A stretch of DNA of 36,029 bases from a virus: IMG/VR virus record IMGVR_UViG_3300048592_000319, positions 1-36,029 of that record; one strand, written 5' to 3'. Under the pieces are notes generated by a model. It saw only the letters and a list, made by a program, of their open reading frames with translations, had not been told where the DNA came from and did no database searches. Positions 20,287 to 28,101 of the stretch are shown piece by piece; positions within the stretch are counted from its first letter, which is position 1; each line of letters opens with the position of its first letter. Both the position numbers and the translations under genes were made by a program.

Positions 20287-20603
20287 TGTCACGAGACAAA
20301 GCAGGACGCTTTACCCCGGGGACCTCTGGCAATCCGGGTGGTCGTCCGGGCGGGAAGAGCCGGATGCGTCAGGCGCTCGAAGCGATCCTGAACGAGCCTC
20401 GCGCTGGCTACATGACGACGGACGACGTGCTCGCGCGGAAGCTCGTGACGATGGCCGAAGCCGGTGACCTGAAGGCGATGGAGCTCATCATCAAGCGCAC
20501 GTGGCCCGAGAAGCTCGAGCTCGCGGTCGACGAGGACACGCGCAGCGACCTCGCGCGCGACCTGCTCGAGGCGCGCCGTCGGGCGCGGGAGATGCGGAAG
20601 TGA
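20286..20603 (+). CDS. DUF5681-type phage protein, possible terminase small-subunit role
   Basis: 105 residues. The N-terminus RFTPGTSGNPGGRPGG is the hallmark of DUF5681 proteins, which occur just upstream of terminase genes in many phages. The rest is helical (SRMRQALEAILNEP, then LKAMELIIKRTWPEKLEL). By position, and because no other TerS is obvious, it may help recognise phage DNA for packaging. This is inference: the family has no firm biochemistry I know of. Confidence 0.65.
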   Translation: MSRDKAGRFTPGTSGNPGGRPGGKSRMRQALEAILNEPRAGYMTTDDVLARKLVTMAEAGDLKAMELIIKRTWPEKLELAVDEDTRSDLARDLLEARRRAREMRK

Positions 20604-20926
20604 GGCGCCATCCGACGCCGGGCTACCAGTCTTCGGTGCAGCTTCTCGCGGACCACATCAACCTGCCGTCAGAGATCCACGCCGACGGCAGTCTTGAGGT
20701 GTTCGGCGACGCTGCCGAGGTGCGGGCGGCTTGGCTTGGGATGCTGCCGAAGCTCGGCCTCCACGAGATCGTGAGCGAGATCCGTCCGGGGATGGTGCGC
20801 GCTGTCTGTCCACTTTGCGGTGAGGGGCCATCCGATAGCGTTGCGAAGTGCGACGCCGAGAAGCACCGCGCCTACTACGACGCCATCGAGGCTCAGGATA
20901 GAGACCGTGTGCGTGTATCCGACTGA
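20600..20926 (+). CDS. Protein with CxxC zinc motif, unknown
   Basis: 108 residues from GTG 20600 (GTGA overlap). RRHPTPGYQSSVQLLADHIN, then DGSLEVFGDAAEVRAAWLGM, followed by VRAVCPLCGEGPSD with a single CPLC pair and CDAEKHRAYYDAIEAQD. Only one Cys pair is present, plus Cys and His downstream, which could complete a zinc site. Function unknown. Co-transcribed with terminase genes. Confidence 0.5.
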   Translation: MRRHPTPGYQSSVQLLADHINLPSEIHADGSLEVFGDAAEVRAAWLGMLPKLGLHEIVSEIRPGMVRAVCPLCGEGPSDSVAKCDAEKHRAYYDAIEAQDRDRVRVSD

Positions 20927-21065
20927 GGCGATGCGGGTAGCGATGATGGTCGAGCGCGACCGGCGAGTCGAGAAGGTCGTGGTCGGCGAGCGCATCGACA
21001 CGCCCGCCGAGCCCGAGGCCGAGCGCAAGCGGCTCGGGCTGCCGGATCCGATCGAGAAGCGCTGA
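20907..21065 (+). CDS. Small protein before the terminase, unknown
   Basis: 52 residues from GTG 20907 (AGGATAGAGACC precedes it), or 44 from ATG 20931, which has GAGG upstream. MRVAMMVERDRRVEKVVVGE, then RIDTPAEPEAERKRLGLPD. A short beta-hairpin-like segment and a charged tail. The stop overlaps the TerL ATG (TGATG). No family recognised. Confidence 0.45.
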   Translation: MCVYPTEAMRVAMMVERDRRVEKVVVGERIDTPAEPEAERKRLGLPDPIEKR

Positions 21066-22573
21066 TGGCTCGCTCGCGCAGAGAGCCTGTCACCCAGGAG
21101 GAGCGCGAGCTGCGCGAGCTCGTGGCCTCCTACGCCGAGGATCCCTACGGCTTCGTGCTCGCCGCCTTCCGCTGGGGCGAGGGCGAGCTCGCCGGCCAGG
21201 ACGGCCCGGACGAATGGCAGCGCAAGTTTTTGATCGACTGGGGCGACGAGATCCACGAGCGCGGCTTTGACGGCGCGAAGTCCGTTCTCGCGATCCGCAT
21301 GGCGGCGTCGAGCGGACATGGCGTTGGCAAGAGCTGTCTCGTCGCGTGGATCGTTCTGTTCATCATGTCGACCCGGCCCTACTGCCGCGGCTCGATCACG
21401 GCCTCGACCGTCACCCAGCTCACAACGAAGACGCAGCCCGAACTCGCGAAGTGGCTGAGACGCTGCATCTGCGGCCACTGGTTCAGGCTCGACACGACGA
21501 AGATCGTCGCCATCGAGTCGCCCGAGGACTGGCGCGCGGACTTCATCACGGCGCGCAAGGAAAACTCCGAGGCGTTCGCCGGCCAGCACAATGCGACCTC
21601 GACCTCGTTCTACATCATTGACGAGGGGTCGGGCGTGCCGGATCCGATCTATCAGGTTGCCGAGGGCGGTCTCACCGACGGCGAGCCGATGATCTTCGTG
21701 TTCGGCAACCCGACGCAGCCGACCGGCTACTTCGCGGACATCTTCAAGAAGTTCGGTCACCGCTGGCTCACCTATCGGATCGACTCGCGCAAGGCGAGGA
21801 TGACGAACAAGGCGCAGATCCAGGCGTGGCTCGAGGACTGGGGCGAGGACTCGGACTTCTTCCGCGTGCGCGTGAAGGGCGAGCCTCCGGGCGCCGCGGC
21901 CGAGCAGCTGATCTCGCTCGACGACGTTGCCAGGGCTCGCAAGCGGCCGGCGCGCGCCGACGTCTGGGAGCCGCTCGTCCTGGGCGTCGACGTCGCGCGC
22001 TACGGCAACAACCGCTCGGTGATCGCCATCAGGAAGGGAAACGACGCCCGCACGCACCCGGCCCAGATCTACGAGCAGATCTCGACCATGGAGCTCGCGG
22101 CCCGGGTCGTCGAGACGGCCAACGAGTTCCGGGCCGACGCGGTCTTCGTCGACGGCGGCGGCATCGGTGGGGCCGTCGTCGACCGCTGCGAGCAGCTCGG
22201 CCTGACGGTGATCGAGGTCAACTTCGGCGGGAAGTCGGGCGACCGCGAGTTCTACGACAAGCGCTCCGAGATGTGGGGCCGGCTGCGGGACGCCGTGAAG
22301 GGCCGGCTCGCGATCGAGGACTCGGACGAGCTCGAGCAGGACCTGATCGCCCAGGAGTATCTGATCGACCGCCGCACGCGCCGGACCCGGCTGGTCTCGA
22401 AGGAGGACCTCCACCGGCTCGAGCTCCCGTCGCCGGACTGGGGCGACGCTCTGGCGCTGACCTACGCCTTCCCGGTCTCGAGGGCGGTGGCCGAGGCGGG
22501 CCATGCGGGCGCTGGGGCGATGCGGGACCGTTCGGCGGCGTACCACCCGCACGACGCGCTCGAGCGGCGCTGA
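21065..22573 (+). CDS. terL: Terminase large subunit
   Basis: 502 residues. ATPase: Walker A ASSGHGVGKS (Lys89), Walker B SFYIIDEGSG (Asp186, Glu187), and the coupling motif FGNPTQPTG. Nuclease: LGVDVARYG (Asp309), AVFVDGGGIGG (Asp363) and SPDWGDALAL (Asp458, Asp461), the three acidic clusters of the RNase H-like domain. It translocates DNA into the prohead through the portal and cuts concatemers. It begins a long rightward late operon; a conserved-looking noncoding gap follows it. Confidence 0.95.
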   Translation: MARSRREPVTQEERELRELVASYAEDPYGFVLAAFRWGEGELAGQDGPDEWQRKFLIDWGDEIHERGFDGAKSVLAIRMAASSGHGVGKSCLVAWIVLFIMSTRPYCRGSITASTVTQLTTKTQPELAKWLRRCICGHWFRLDTTKIVAIESPEDWRADFITARKENSEAFAGQHNATSTSFYIIDEGSGVPDPIYQVAEGGLTDGEPMIFVFGNPTQPTGYFADIFKKFGHRWLTYRIDSRKARMTNKAQIQAWLEDWGEDSDFFRVRVKGEPPGAAAEQLISLDDVARARKRPARADVWEPLVLGVDVARYGNNRSVIAIRKGNDARTHPAQIYEQISTMELAARVVETANEFRADAVFVDGGGIGGAVVDRCEQLGLTVIEVNFGGKSGDREFYDKRSEMWGRLRDAVKGRLAIEDSDELEQDLIAQEYLIDRRTRRTRLVSKEDLHRLELPSPDWGDALALTYAFPVSRAVAEAGHAGAGAMRDRSAAYHPHDALERR

Positions 22574-22591
22574 ACGTTCTTCGGGGAACAC

Positions 22592-22674
22592 TAAGGCGCA
22601 AGCGATAGTCCGTAAGGCGCAAGCCAATTGCCTTGCAACCCCCGGCGGTGTAGCCGCACTCTGCGCGCGGGGGT
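22592..22674. other. Structured non-coding gap after terL (possible packaging or RNA element)
   Basis: Between the terL stop and the next gene there are 110 bases without a convincing frame. TAAGGCGCAAGC occurs twice (22592-22603, 22613-22624). ACCCCCG (22638-22644) pairs exactly with CGGGGGT (22668-22674), enclosing GCGG-tgtag-CCGC (22645-22657). In an operon whose genes otherwise overlap, such a folded stretch beside the terminase gene may be a packaging site, promoter or RNA processing signal. Confidence 0.5.
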
Positions 22675-22683
22675 ACGAGGTGG

Positions 22684-22887
22684 ATGTGCTTCGTGGGCGG
22701 CGCTGAAGCGCCGAAGGCCGTGCCTGCGCCCGTGACGGCTGCGTCGTCACGGCGTCGCAAGGACGTCGAGAACCGGGCGCTGAGGGGCTACGCCGCGACC
22801 ATCCTCGGGTCGACGACGTCCGGCGTCGGCGCCACGTCCGGCGCCTCCGGTCGGCTCGGTGAGCTGAAGACGGTGCTCGGAGCATGA
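22684..22887 (+). CDS. Small head-operon protein, Ala/Gly-rich
   Basis: 67 residues with GAGGTGG upstream. It begins MCFVGGAEAPKAVPAPVTA, has a basic middle RRRKD, then GYAATILGSTTSGVG and a KTVLGA ending. Short MC-initial proteins with an ATIL-G and a terminal K--LG are found between terminase and portal in many podoviruses. Their role is not established as far as I know. The stop overlaps the next gene by four bases. Confidence 0.6.
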   Translation: MCFVGGAEAPKAVPAPVTAASSRRRKDVENRALRGYAATILGSTTSGVGATSGASGRLGELKTVLGA

Positions 22888-23153
22888 GCGCCGACCCCGA
22901 CGCCAAGGTGACCGGACTCCAGGTCACCACCGAGGTTCCGGAGCAGATCCTGCGCAACGCGCTCGCCCGCTGCGCCGAGATCCGCGCCGAGGGCCGCGAG
23001 CCCTACGTGGTGGTGCTCTGCTCGGCGGACAAGGACCTCCCCGCGCTGGTCTATAGCCCGATGTTCACGGGCGTCGACGTCGCGTGCGCGGCCCGCCTGC
23101 AGCTCGCCGCCCTCGACCACATGCGCAAGACGTACTCGGAGGACGGCCAATGA
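22884..23153 (+). CDS. Protein of unknown function before the portal
   Basis: 89 residues from ATG 22884 (ATGA overlap). TGLQVTTEVPEQILRNALAR, then YVVVLCSADKDLPALVY and CAARLQLAALDHMRKTYSED suggest a compact alpha/beta protein. The order terminase, small MC protein, this gene, portal is found in podovirus head operons. Function unknown. Its stop overlaps the portal start. Confidence 0.5.
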   Translation: MSADPDAKVTGLQVTTEVPEQILRNALARCAEIRAEGREPYVVVLCSADKDLPALVYSPMFTGVDVACAARLQLAALDHMRKTYSEDGQ

Positions 23154-24913
23154 GCGCCGCCCTCGAAGCCTCGGCCCCCGATTCGCGCGGGCACCCCAGC
23201 GAGGTCGCGCGCGTCCTGCGCCCCTACTCGCCCGAGCTCGGTCGCGCGTTGCGCAAGCGCGCCGACCAGACCCTCGAGGCCCTCAAGGGCGCCCGTGTGC
23301 AGGAGTTCCAGCACTGGAAGGAGATCAGCGAGTGGATCGAGCCGCGGCGCGGACAGTGGCTCCTGACGCACGTGAAGGACCGCGGGAAGCTCCACGGCCG
23401 CATCGTGAACAACCGCGCCGGCTGGGCGGGGAAGGTCGCGGCCGCTGGCCTGCAGTCGGGCATGACGAGCCGCGCCCGCCCATGGTTCCGGCTCACGACG
23501 GCGGACCCCCGGCTGCGTGAGTCGCGGGCCGTGAAGGCGTGGCTCCAGAATCAGGTCGACCTGCTCCGCGAGATCTTCGAGCGCTCGAATTTCTACGAGG
23601 TCGTGCGCACGAATTACAGCGAGCTCGTCCATTGGGGCACTGCCGCCTTCTCGATCTGGCCCGACTACCGCAACGTGATTCACTGCCGGCAGCACACGAT
23701 CGGATCGTACTACCTGGGGGTCGACCACAAGGGGCTGCCCGACACGTTCGCCGAGGAGTTCGTTCTCACGGTCGGGCAGATGGTCGATCGCTACCAGTTC
23801 GATCGGCTGGCCGAGCCCGTCCAGCAGGCCGCGAAGCAGGGCAAGCTCGATCGCACGCGGGTCATCCGCCGCATCGTGCAGCCGAACCGCGAGCGCCGAC
23901 AGGCGGGCTTCGGTTGGCGCCGCGCGCCGTTCATGCTCATGGAGTATGACCACGGCGACCCGACCGGCGAGCTGCTCTCGCTGGCCCCCGAGCACGAGTT
24001 CCCGTTCATCGTGCCGCGATGGGACACGCTCCCCGACTACGCCTACGCGGCCTCGTGCCCCGGCATGGATGCGCTCGCGGACCAGAAGGAGCTCCAGGCC
24101 GAGATGATCAACTGGGCCGCGGCTCGCGAGCAGATCGGCAACCCGACGACCGTGCTGCCGCCCTCGCTCCGCAATTCGATCGGCCCGCGGATCAAGCCCG
24201 GCCAGCAGATCTTCACGTCCGAGCTCGACGGGCAGAAGGGCGTTCGCCGCGCGTTCGAGCCGACGAACCAGATCGCGGAGCTGCGCGAGAGCATCCTCTC
24301 GATCCAGGACCGGATCGACCGGGCTTACCACGTGGACGTCTTCCAGGCGATCACGCGCATCGACGGCGGCAACATGCGGGTCGTCGAGATCGACGCTCGC
24401 GTGCGCGAGCAGATGAGCCAGCTCGGCCCGATCGTCGAGGCGACGGCCGAGCAGCAGAACGATCCGGCCATCCTGCGGACCTTCGCGATCGCCGAGCGCG
24501 CGGGGCTGATCGAGCCGCCTCCGAAGGAGCTCGAGGGGCACCCGGTCAAAATCGAGTACGTCTCGATCCTCGCGCAGGCGCAGAAGGCCGCGGACATCGA
24601 CGTGCTCGACCGCTGGTTCATTGCCGGGCAGAGCATGAAGGCCGTCGACGTCGAGGGCGGATTCGTCTTCAACGGCCGGGAGTGGATGAAGGCCTACGCC
24701 GACAAGCTGGGCGTTCCGACGCCAACGGTGCGCGGCGACCGCGAGGTCGCGGCGCTCACCCAGCAGGCGAATCAGCAGGCGCAGATGGCGCAGGCCGCCG
24801 AGATGGCGCAGATGGGCGCGCGCGCCGCGAAGGATGCCTCGGGCGCCAGCCTCGAAGGCGAGAACGTGCTCACGGCCGCTCGCGACGCCTACGCGCAGCA
24901 GGGGGCGGGATGA
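23150..24913 (+). CDS. Portal (head-tail connector) protein
   Basis: 587 residues from ATG 23150. Podovirus connector features run along it: FQHWKEISEWIEPRRGQWLL near the start, NRAGWAGKVAAAGLQSGMTS and PWFRLTT, FYEVVRTNYSELVHWGTAAF, LQAEMINWAAAREQIGNPTT, and a long helical C-terminus with Gln/Ala-rich QQANQQAQMAQAAEMAQMGA. The size suits the T7-like Head-tail_con family (500-720 residues). Twelve copies should form the DNA channel at one vertex, and the terminase docks on it. Confidence 0.9.
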   Translation: MSAALEASAPDSRGHPSEVARVLRPYSPELGRALRKRADQTLEALKGARVQEFQHWKEISEWIEPRRGQWLLTHVKDRGKLHGRIVNNRAGWAGKVAAAGLQSGMTSRARPWFRLTTADPRLRESRAVKAWLQNQVDLLREIFERSNFYEVVRTNYSELVHWGTAAFSIWPDYRNVIHCRQHTIGSYYLGVDHKGLPDTFAEEFVLTVGQMVDRYQFDRLAEPVQQAAKQGKLDRTRVIRRIVQPNRERRQAGFGWRRAPFMLMEYDHGDPTGELLSLAPEHEFPFIVPRWDTLPDYAYAASCPGMDALADQKELQAEMINWAAAREQIGNPTTVLPPSLRNSIGPRIKPGQQIFTSELDGQKGVRRAFEPTNQIAELRESILSIQDRIDRAYHVDVFQAITRIDGGNMRVVEIDARVREQMSQLGPIVEATAEQQNDPAILRTFAIAERAGLIEPPPKELEGHPVKIEYVSILAQAQKAADIDVLDRWFIAGQSMKAVDVEGGFVFNGREWMKAYADKLGVPTPTVRGDREVAALTQQANQQAQMAQAAEMAQMGARAAKDASGASLEGENVLTAARDAYAQQGAG

Positions 24914-25209
24914 GCGCTGAGCGGTTCGCAGAGCGCCAATTCCTCGACGACGAGGCGCTCCGCGTCGTGCTGTCGACGCGGGAGGGTCGGCACTTCGTTC
25001 GGATGGTGCTCGCGACCTGCGAGTGGAATCAGGAGGTCTTCGCGGCCGATCCGATCATCCTCGCCGGCCGCGTGGGTCGGCAGACGGCGGGGATCCGGCT
25101 GCATCAATTGCTCGAGGAACGCCAGCCCGCGCTGCTGGCGAAGGTCTTCGAGGAAGCGCGCGAGCTCGAGCGCGTGAAGGAGAGCGACGACGATGAGCGA
25201 TCAGAGTGA
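24910..25209 (+). CDS. Bbp19-like head protein
   Basis: 99 residues from ATG 24910 (ATGA overlap with the portal stop). ALRVVLSTREGRHFVRMVLA, then TCEWNQEVFAADPIILAGRV and GRQTAGIRLHQLLE follow the V-x-T-x-x-G-R-x-x-L-L and G-R-x-x-x-x-x-L-L pattern of the Bbp19 family from phage BPP-1. The gene order portal, Bbp19-like, scaffold, capsid is also that group's. The exact role is unclear: it may help assembly. Confidence 0.65.
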   Translation: MSAERFAERQFLDDEALRVVLSTREGRHFVRMVLATCEWNQEVFAADPIILAGRVGRQTAGIRLHQLLEERQPALLAKVFEEARELERVKESDDDERSE

Positions 25210-25954
25210 CGCGACGCTGGCGGATGCCGGTGCGGGCGAGGGTGAAGGCGGCGAGGGCAAGAACAACGCGGCGGCGGCGAAGGGGGCGCAGACAGGCGCC
25301 ACCCCGCTCGGCGCGGAGAAGACCAGCGGCAAGCCCGAGGCGAAGGCCGAGGGCGCCGATGGCGCGAACGACGAAGGCAAGGACGGCGCTGGCTCGGAAG
25401 GCGACCCGAAGGAGGGCGGCGACGAGCCGACCCCCGTCGACCTCTCGACGCTCGTGATCCCGGAAGGGTTCACGGCGAACGAGGAGTGGATGGGGAAGTT
25501 CGGCGAGCACCCGCTCATCCAGAAGGCCAGCCAGGAAGAAGCCCAGAGCATGGTCGACATGGCCGCGGAGTTCGTTTCGGGCGTGAGGGAGCAGATCGAG
25601 CAGGGGATCGTGGCGCAGCAGAACCAGCGCGTCGCGGACTGGACGAAGGCGATCGAAGCGCACGACTTCGTGGTCAAGGAGGGTGGTCTCGAGAAGATCA
25701 TCCCCCTCGCGATCGCGGCGCGCGACGCCCTCTTCGGGGACCTGCCCGAGTTCAACGACCTCATCCAGGCGCTCAACGAATCCGGTCTCGGAGCCCATCC
25801 GGCGATGGTCGTCGGTCTGGCCAAGGCAGCGAAGGCGCTCGAGCTCGCCGAGGGCGTACCCCTCGGAAGCGGTGCGCCGAAGGTGCCGGGCGGGGCGAAG
25901 AGGATCGAGGACAAGCTCTTCCCGAATTACGCGGAAGGCGGCAGGTACGCCTAA
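25193..25954 (+). CDS. Scaffolding / capsid assembly protein
   Basis: 253 residues, overlapping the previous gene by 17 bases. Residues 1-85 are low-complexity Ala/Gly/Glu/Lys (EGGEGKNNAAAAKGAQTG), probably disordered. IPEGFTANEEWMGKFGEHPL, then QKASQEEAQSMVDMAAEFVS is the conserved helical core. The C-terminus is basic (KRIEDKLFPNYAEG), as in scaffolds that bind the capsid protein. Placement between portal and major capsid genes is standard. It should be in the prohead and absent from the virion. Confidence 0.8.
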   Translation: MSDQSDATLADAGAGEGEGGEGKNNAAAAKGAQTGATPLGAEKTSGKPEAKAEGADGANDEGKDGAGSEGDPKEGGDEPTPVDLSTLVIPEGFTANEEWMGKFGEHPLIQKASQEEAQSMVDMAAEFVSGVREQIEQGIVAQQNQRVADWTKAIEAHDFVVKEGGLEKIIPLAIAARDALFGDLPEFNDLIQALNESGLGAHPAMVVGLAKAAKALELAEGVPLGSGAPKVPGGAKRIEDKLFPNYAEGGRYA

Positions 25955-25987
25955 CCTCCGCGCTAGGGAAGTGAGAGGCATCAGACC

Positions 25988-27010
25988 ATGGCGAACGAGA
26001 ATACCAACCCGACCACCTACGCCGACTGGGCGAAGACGCGCGATCCCGATGGGTCGACGGCCGAGATCGTCAAGCTGACGGAGAAGTTCAACCCGATCAT
26101 CTTCGACGCCTACGTGCGCGAAGGCAACATGACCGACGGCCATCGAACGACCGCAGTGTCGAACGATCCGCGCGGTACGTGGACCGGGTTCAACGAGGGC
26201 GTCCAGCCCGTGAAGAGCATGAATCGGCAGGTCACCGATCGCGCCGGCTACGATACGGCGCGCATCGAGGTCGACGTGCGCCTCGCCAATCTGGAGTCCG
26301 ACAAGGCGGCCTTCATGATGGGCGAAGCGGAGTCGGTCATGCGCGGCCTCGCGCTCGACCACGCCGAGACGCTCTTCTACGGCAACTCGAACCTGAACCC
26401 GAAGCGGTTCATGGGTCTGGCGCCCCGCTACAACTCGATGTCCTACGAGTCGGCGCGGAACATCCTGAACGGCCAGCCCGGCGGCGGGCAGTCTGGCACG
26501 GGTGGCCTGACCTCCATCTGGATCATCACCTGGGGTCCGCAGACGGCCTTCGAGTTCTTCCCGAAGGTCGAAGGCGCGCAGGTCGGGATCAAGATGAAGG
26601 ACCTGGGCGAGGAGACGGTCCACGACGCGAACGGCGGACGCTTCCGGGCGTACGTCCACCAGCTCGAGCAGTGGGTCGGCTTCTGTCTGCGCGACTGGCG
26701 CTCGTGCGCCCGCATCGCGCAGATCGAGATCGCCGATCTCGCGTCGCACGCGGTCGACATCCCGACCCTGCTCACGAAGGCGGTCCACCGGCTTCGAGGC
26801 GGCACGGGGCAGCGCGTGATCTACTGCAGCGAGGCGGTCTACACCGAGATCGACATCCTCGCCCAGCAGAAGAGCAACGCCTACTTCCGGCCGATGGAGT
26901 GGGCGGGCACCGAGATCACCTCGTTCCGCGGGATCCCGATCCGCATGTGCGAATCGATCCTCGACACCGAGGGATACGTCACGGGTCTCACGGCGGACGA
27001 CGGCGCCTGA
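25988..27010 (+). CDS. Major capsid protein (Bbp17-like)
   Basis: 340 residues with GAGAGGCAT before ATG 25988. Typical of the BPP-1 Bbp17 group: TYADWAKTRDPDGSTAEIVK and LTEKFNPIIFDAYVREGNM, SNDPRGTWTGFNEGVQPVKS, RVIYCSEAVYTEIDILAQ, and FRGIPIRMCESILDTE near the end. The fold is expected to be HK97-like, and it forms the icosahedral shell. The gene is preceded by its scaffold and followed by a decoration protein and a terminator-like hairpin. Confidence 0.88.
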   Translation: MANENTNPTTYADWAKTRDPDGSTAEIVKLTEKFNPIIFDAYVREGNMTDGHRTTAVSNDPRGTWTGFNEGVQPVKSMNRQVTDRAGYDTARIEVDVRLANLESDKAAFMMGEAESVMRGLALDHAETLFYGNSNLNPKRFMGLAPRYNSMSYESARNILNGQPGGGQSGTGGLTSIWIITWGPQTAFEFFPKVEGAQVGIKMKDLGEETVHDANGGRFRAYVHQLEQWVGFCLRDWRSCARIAQIEIADLASHAVDIPTLLTKAVHRLRGGTGQRVIYCSEAVYTEIDILAQQKSNAYFRPMEWAGTEITSFRGIPIRMCESILDTEGYVTGLTADDGA

Positions 27011-27072
27011 TCCACCCATCTCCGGCTCGCCGCCTAGCGTGGTGGGTCTTCCTCTGAAAGGAGGGACAGAAC

Positions 27073-27516
27073 ATGGCTCTTATCGACAAGGCGCTGATGC
27101 TGGCGGAGAACCAGGCCATTTCGGCCACGGGGATCGTCGGCTCGGCGATCAACTTCGCTCAGTCGGACATCGGATCCGGGAAGAGGCTCAAGATCGTCTG
27201 CGTCGCCACGGCGACCGGGACCGGATCGACGGCCTCGAACTCGTTCATCTACACGGTCCGAACCGCCGACTCGGCTGCCGGCTTGTCCACGGGCACCATC
27301 CTGTACGCATCGCAGACGATCGCCGGCGATGCGCACGTGGCTGGCACGCTCGTGTTCGAGCACACGCTGCCGGCCAGCGGGATCATGAAGTCTCGGCTCG
27401 CGGTGTACGCGACCGAGACCGGCACGGCCACGGCCACGGTGTCGATCTTCGTCGTCGGCGAGGACTGGCAGTGGGGCGAGGGCCAGCGGCTGCCGATCAC
27501 GGCTGCCTCGGCCTAA
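27073..27516 (+). CDS. Capsid decoration/stabilisation protein (Bbp16-like)
   Basis: 147 residues with GGAGGGACAG before ATG 27073. MALIDKALMLAENQAISATG, then VGSAINFAQSDIGSGKRLKI, with Ser/Thr/Ala-rich beta strands and a terminal VSIFVVGEDWQW. These fit Bbp16, the cement protein of BPP-1, a jelly-roll that sits on the capsid surface. It follows the major capsid gene, as there. It should stabilise the shell against DNA pressure. Confidence 0.75.
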   Translation: MALIDKALMLAENQAISATGIVGSAINFAQSDIGSGKRLKIVCVATATGTGSTASNSFIYTVRTADSAAGLSTGTILYASQTIAGDAHVAGTLVFEHTLPASGIMKSRLAVYATETGTATATVSIFVVGEDWQWGEGQRLPITAASA

Positions 27517-27527
27517 CGCTGAAGGCG

Positions 27528-27563
27528 GAAGCCCGGTCGTGCTACTTGCCACGGCCGGGCTTC
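27528..27563 (+). terminator. Terminator-like hairpin after the capsid genes
   Basis: GAAGCCCGGTCGTG (27528-27541) pairs with CACGGCCGGGCTTC (27550-27563): 14 pairs with one G-U, loop ctacttgc. It is GC-rich and lies in one of the few real gaps, between the decoration gene and the next gene. The position corresponds to the T7 terminator after gene 10. No long T-run follows, so termination may be partial, raising capsid transcripts over tail ones. Confidence 0.75.
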
Positions 27564-27588
27564 TCGCCCTGGCTCCAGGAGGACCACC

Positions 27589-28098
27589 ATGTCCGAGACC
27601 GCAGAGACGAAGAGCGAGACGAAGCCCGAGCTGCCGATGCGACCCGTGGTCGTGCTGCGTCGCTGCTTCACCGAGATCGACCACAACCCCGGCGAGATCG
27701 TCCATTGGAAGGGCGACCTCCCCGAGAGCGGGATCTTCCGCGAGCTCACCGACGACGAGCGGGACGAGTTCGATGCGACGCGCGCTCAGCACGCCGACGA
27801 CCCCAGCCTCGAGCCGGAGCCGGATCGCGTCGACGTGCGCGAGGACTTCATCCGCAAGGCCGTCGGCCTGCTCGACCCGAACCTCGACAGCGACTGGCTG
27901 ATGCCGTCGGGGCAGCCGGCGATGTCGGCGATCAACCGCAACCTGCTGAAGCTCGGCGCGGTCCCGGACACCACGACCAGGGCCGAGGTGCGCAAGGTCA
28001 TGGGCGATATCAAGCGCCCCGACCCGCCCGCGAAGGAAGGCGCCGCGAGCGACGTCGCGGTGCCGCTGGTCGGCATGGCTCCGTCCGAGGCGGACTGA
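27589..28098 (+). CDS. Protein of unknown function between capsid and tail adaptor
   Basis: 169 residues with AGGAGG before ATG 27589. An acidic, Lys/Glu-rich N-terminus (ETAETKSETKPELP) is followed by VVVLRRCFTEIDHNPGEIVH, EDFIRKAVGLLDPNLDSDWL and SAINRNLLKLGAVPDTT, which look like two short folded units joined by charged linkers. Its position suggests a head or connector accessory. No family recognised. Confidence 0.55.
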   Translation: MSETAETKSETKPELPMRPVVVLRRCFTEIDHNPGEIVHWKGDLPESGIFRELTDDERDEFDATRAQHADDPSLEPEPDRVDVREDFIRKAVGLLDPNLDSDWLMPSGQPAMSAINRNLLKLGAVPDTTTRAEVRKVMGDIKRPDPPAKEGAASDVAVPLVGMAPSEAD

Positions 28099-28101
28099 CG
28101 C

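Noticed and set aside
22592-22674. Possible group I intron core (a GATAGTCC-like string between repeats)
   Set aside because: The non-coding stretch is only about 110 bases, there is no flanking split gene, and TerL ends naturally.
20669-22957. 762-residue open frame on the minus strand across the terminase region
   Set aside because: It is antisense to TerL with full catalytic motifs. High GC leaves such shadow frames open; the product is Arg/Ala/Leu-rich and without a motif.
25055-27019. 654-residue minus-strand frame opposite scaffold and capsid genes
   Set aside because: It is the mirror of well-supported structural genes, with no ribosome site at its start.
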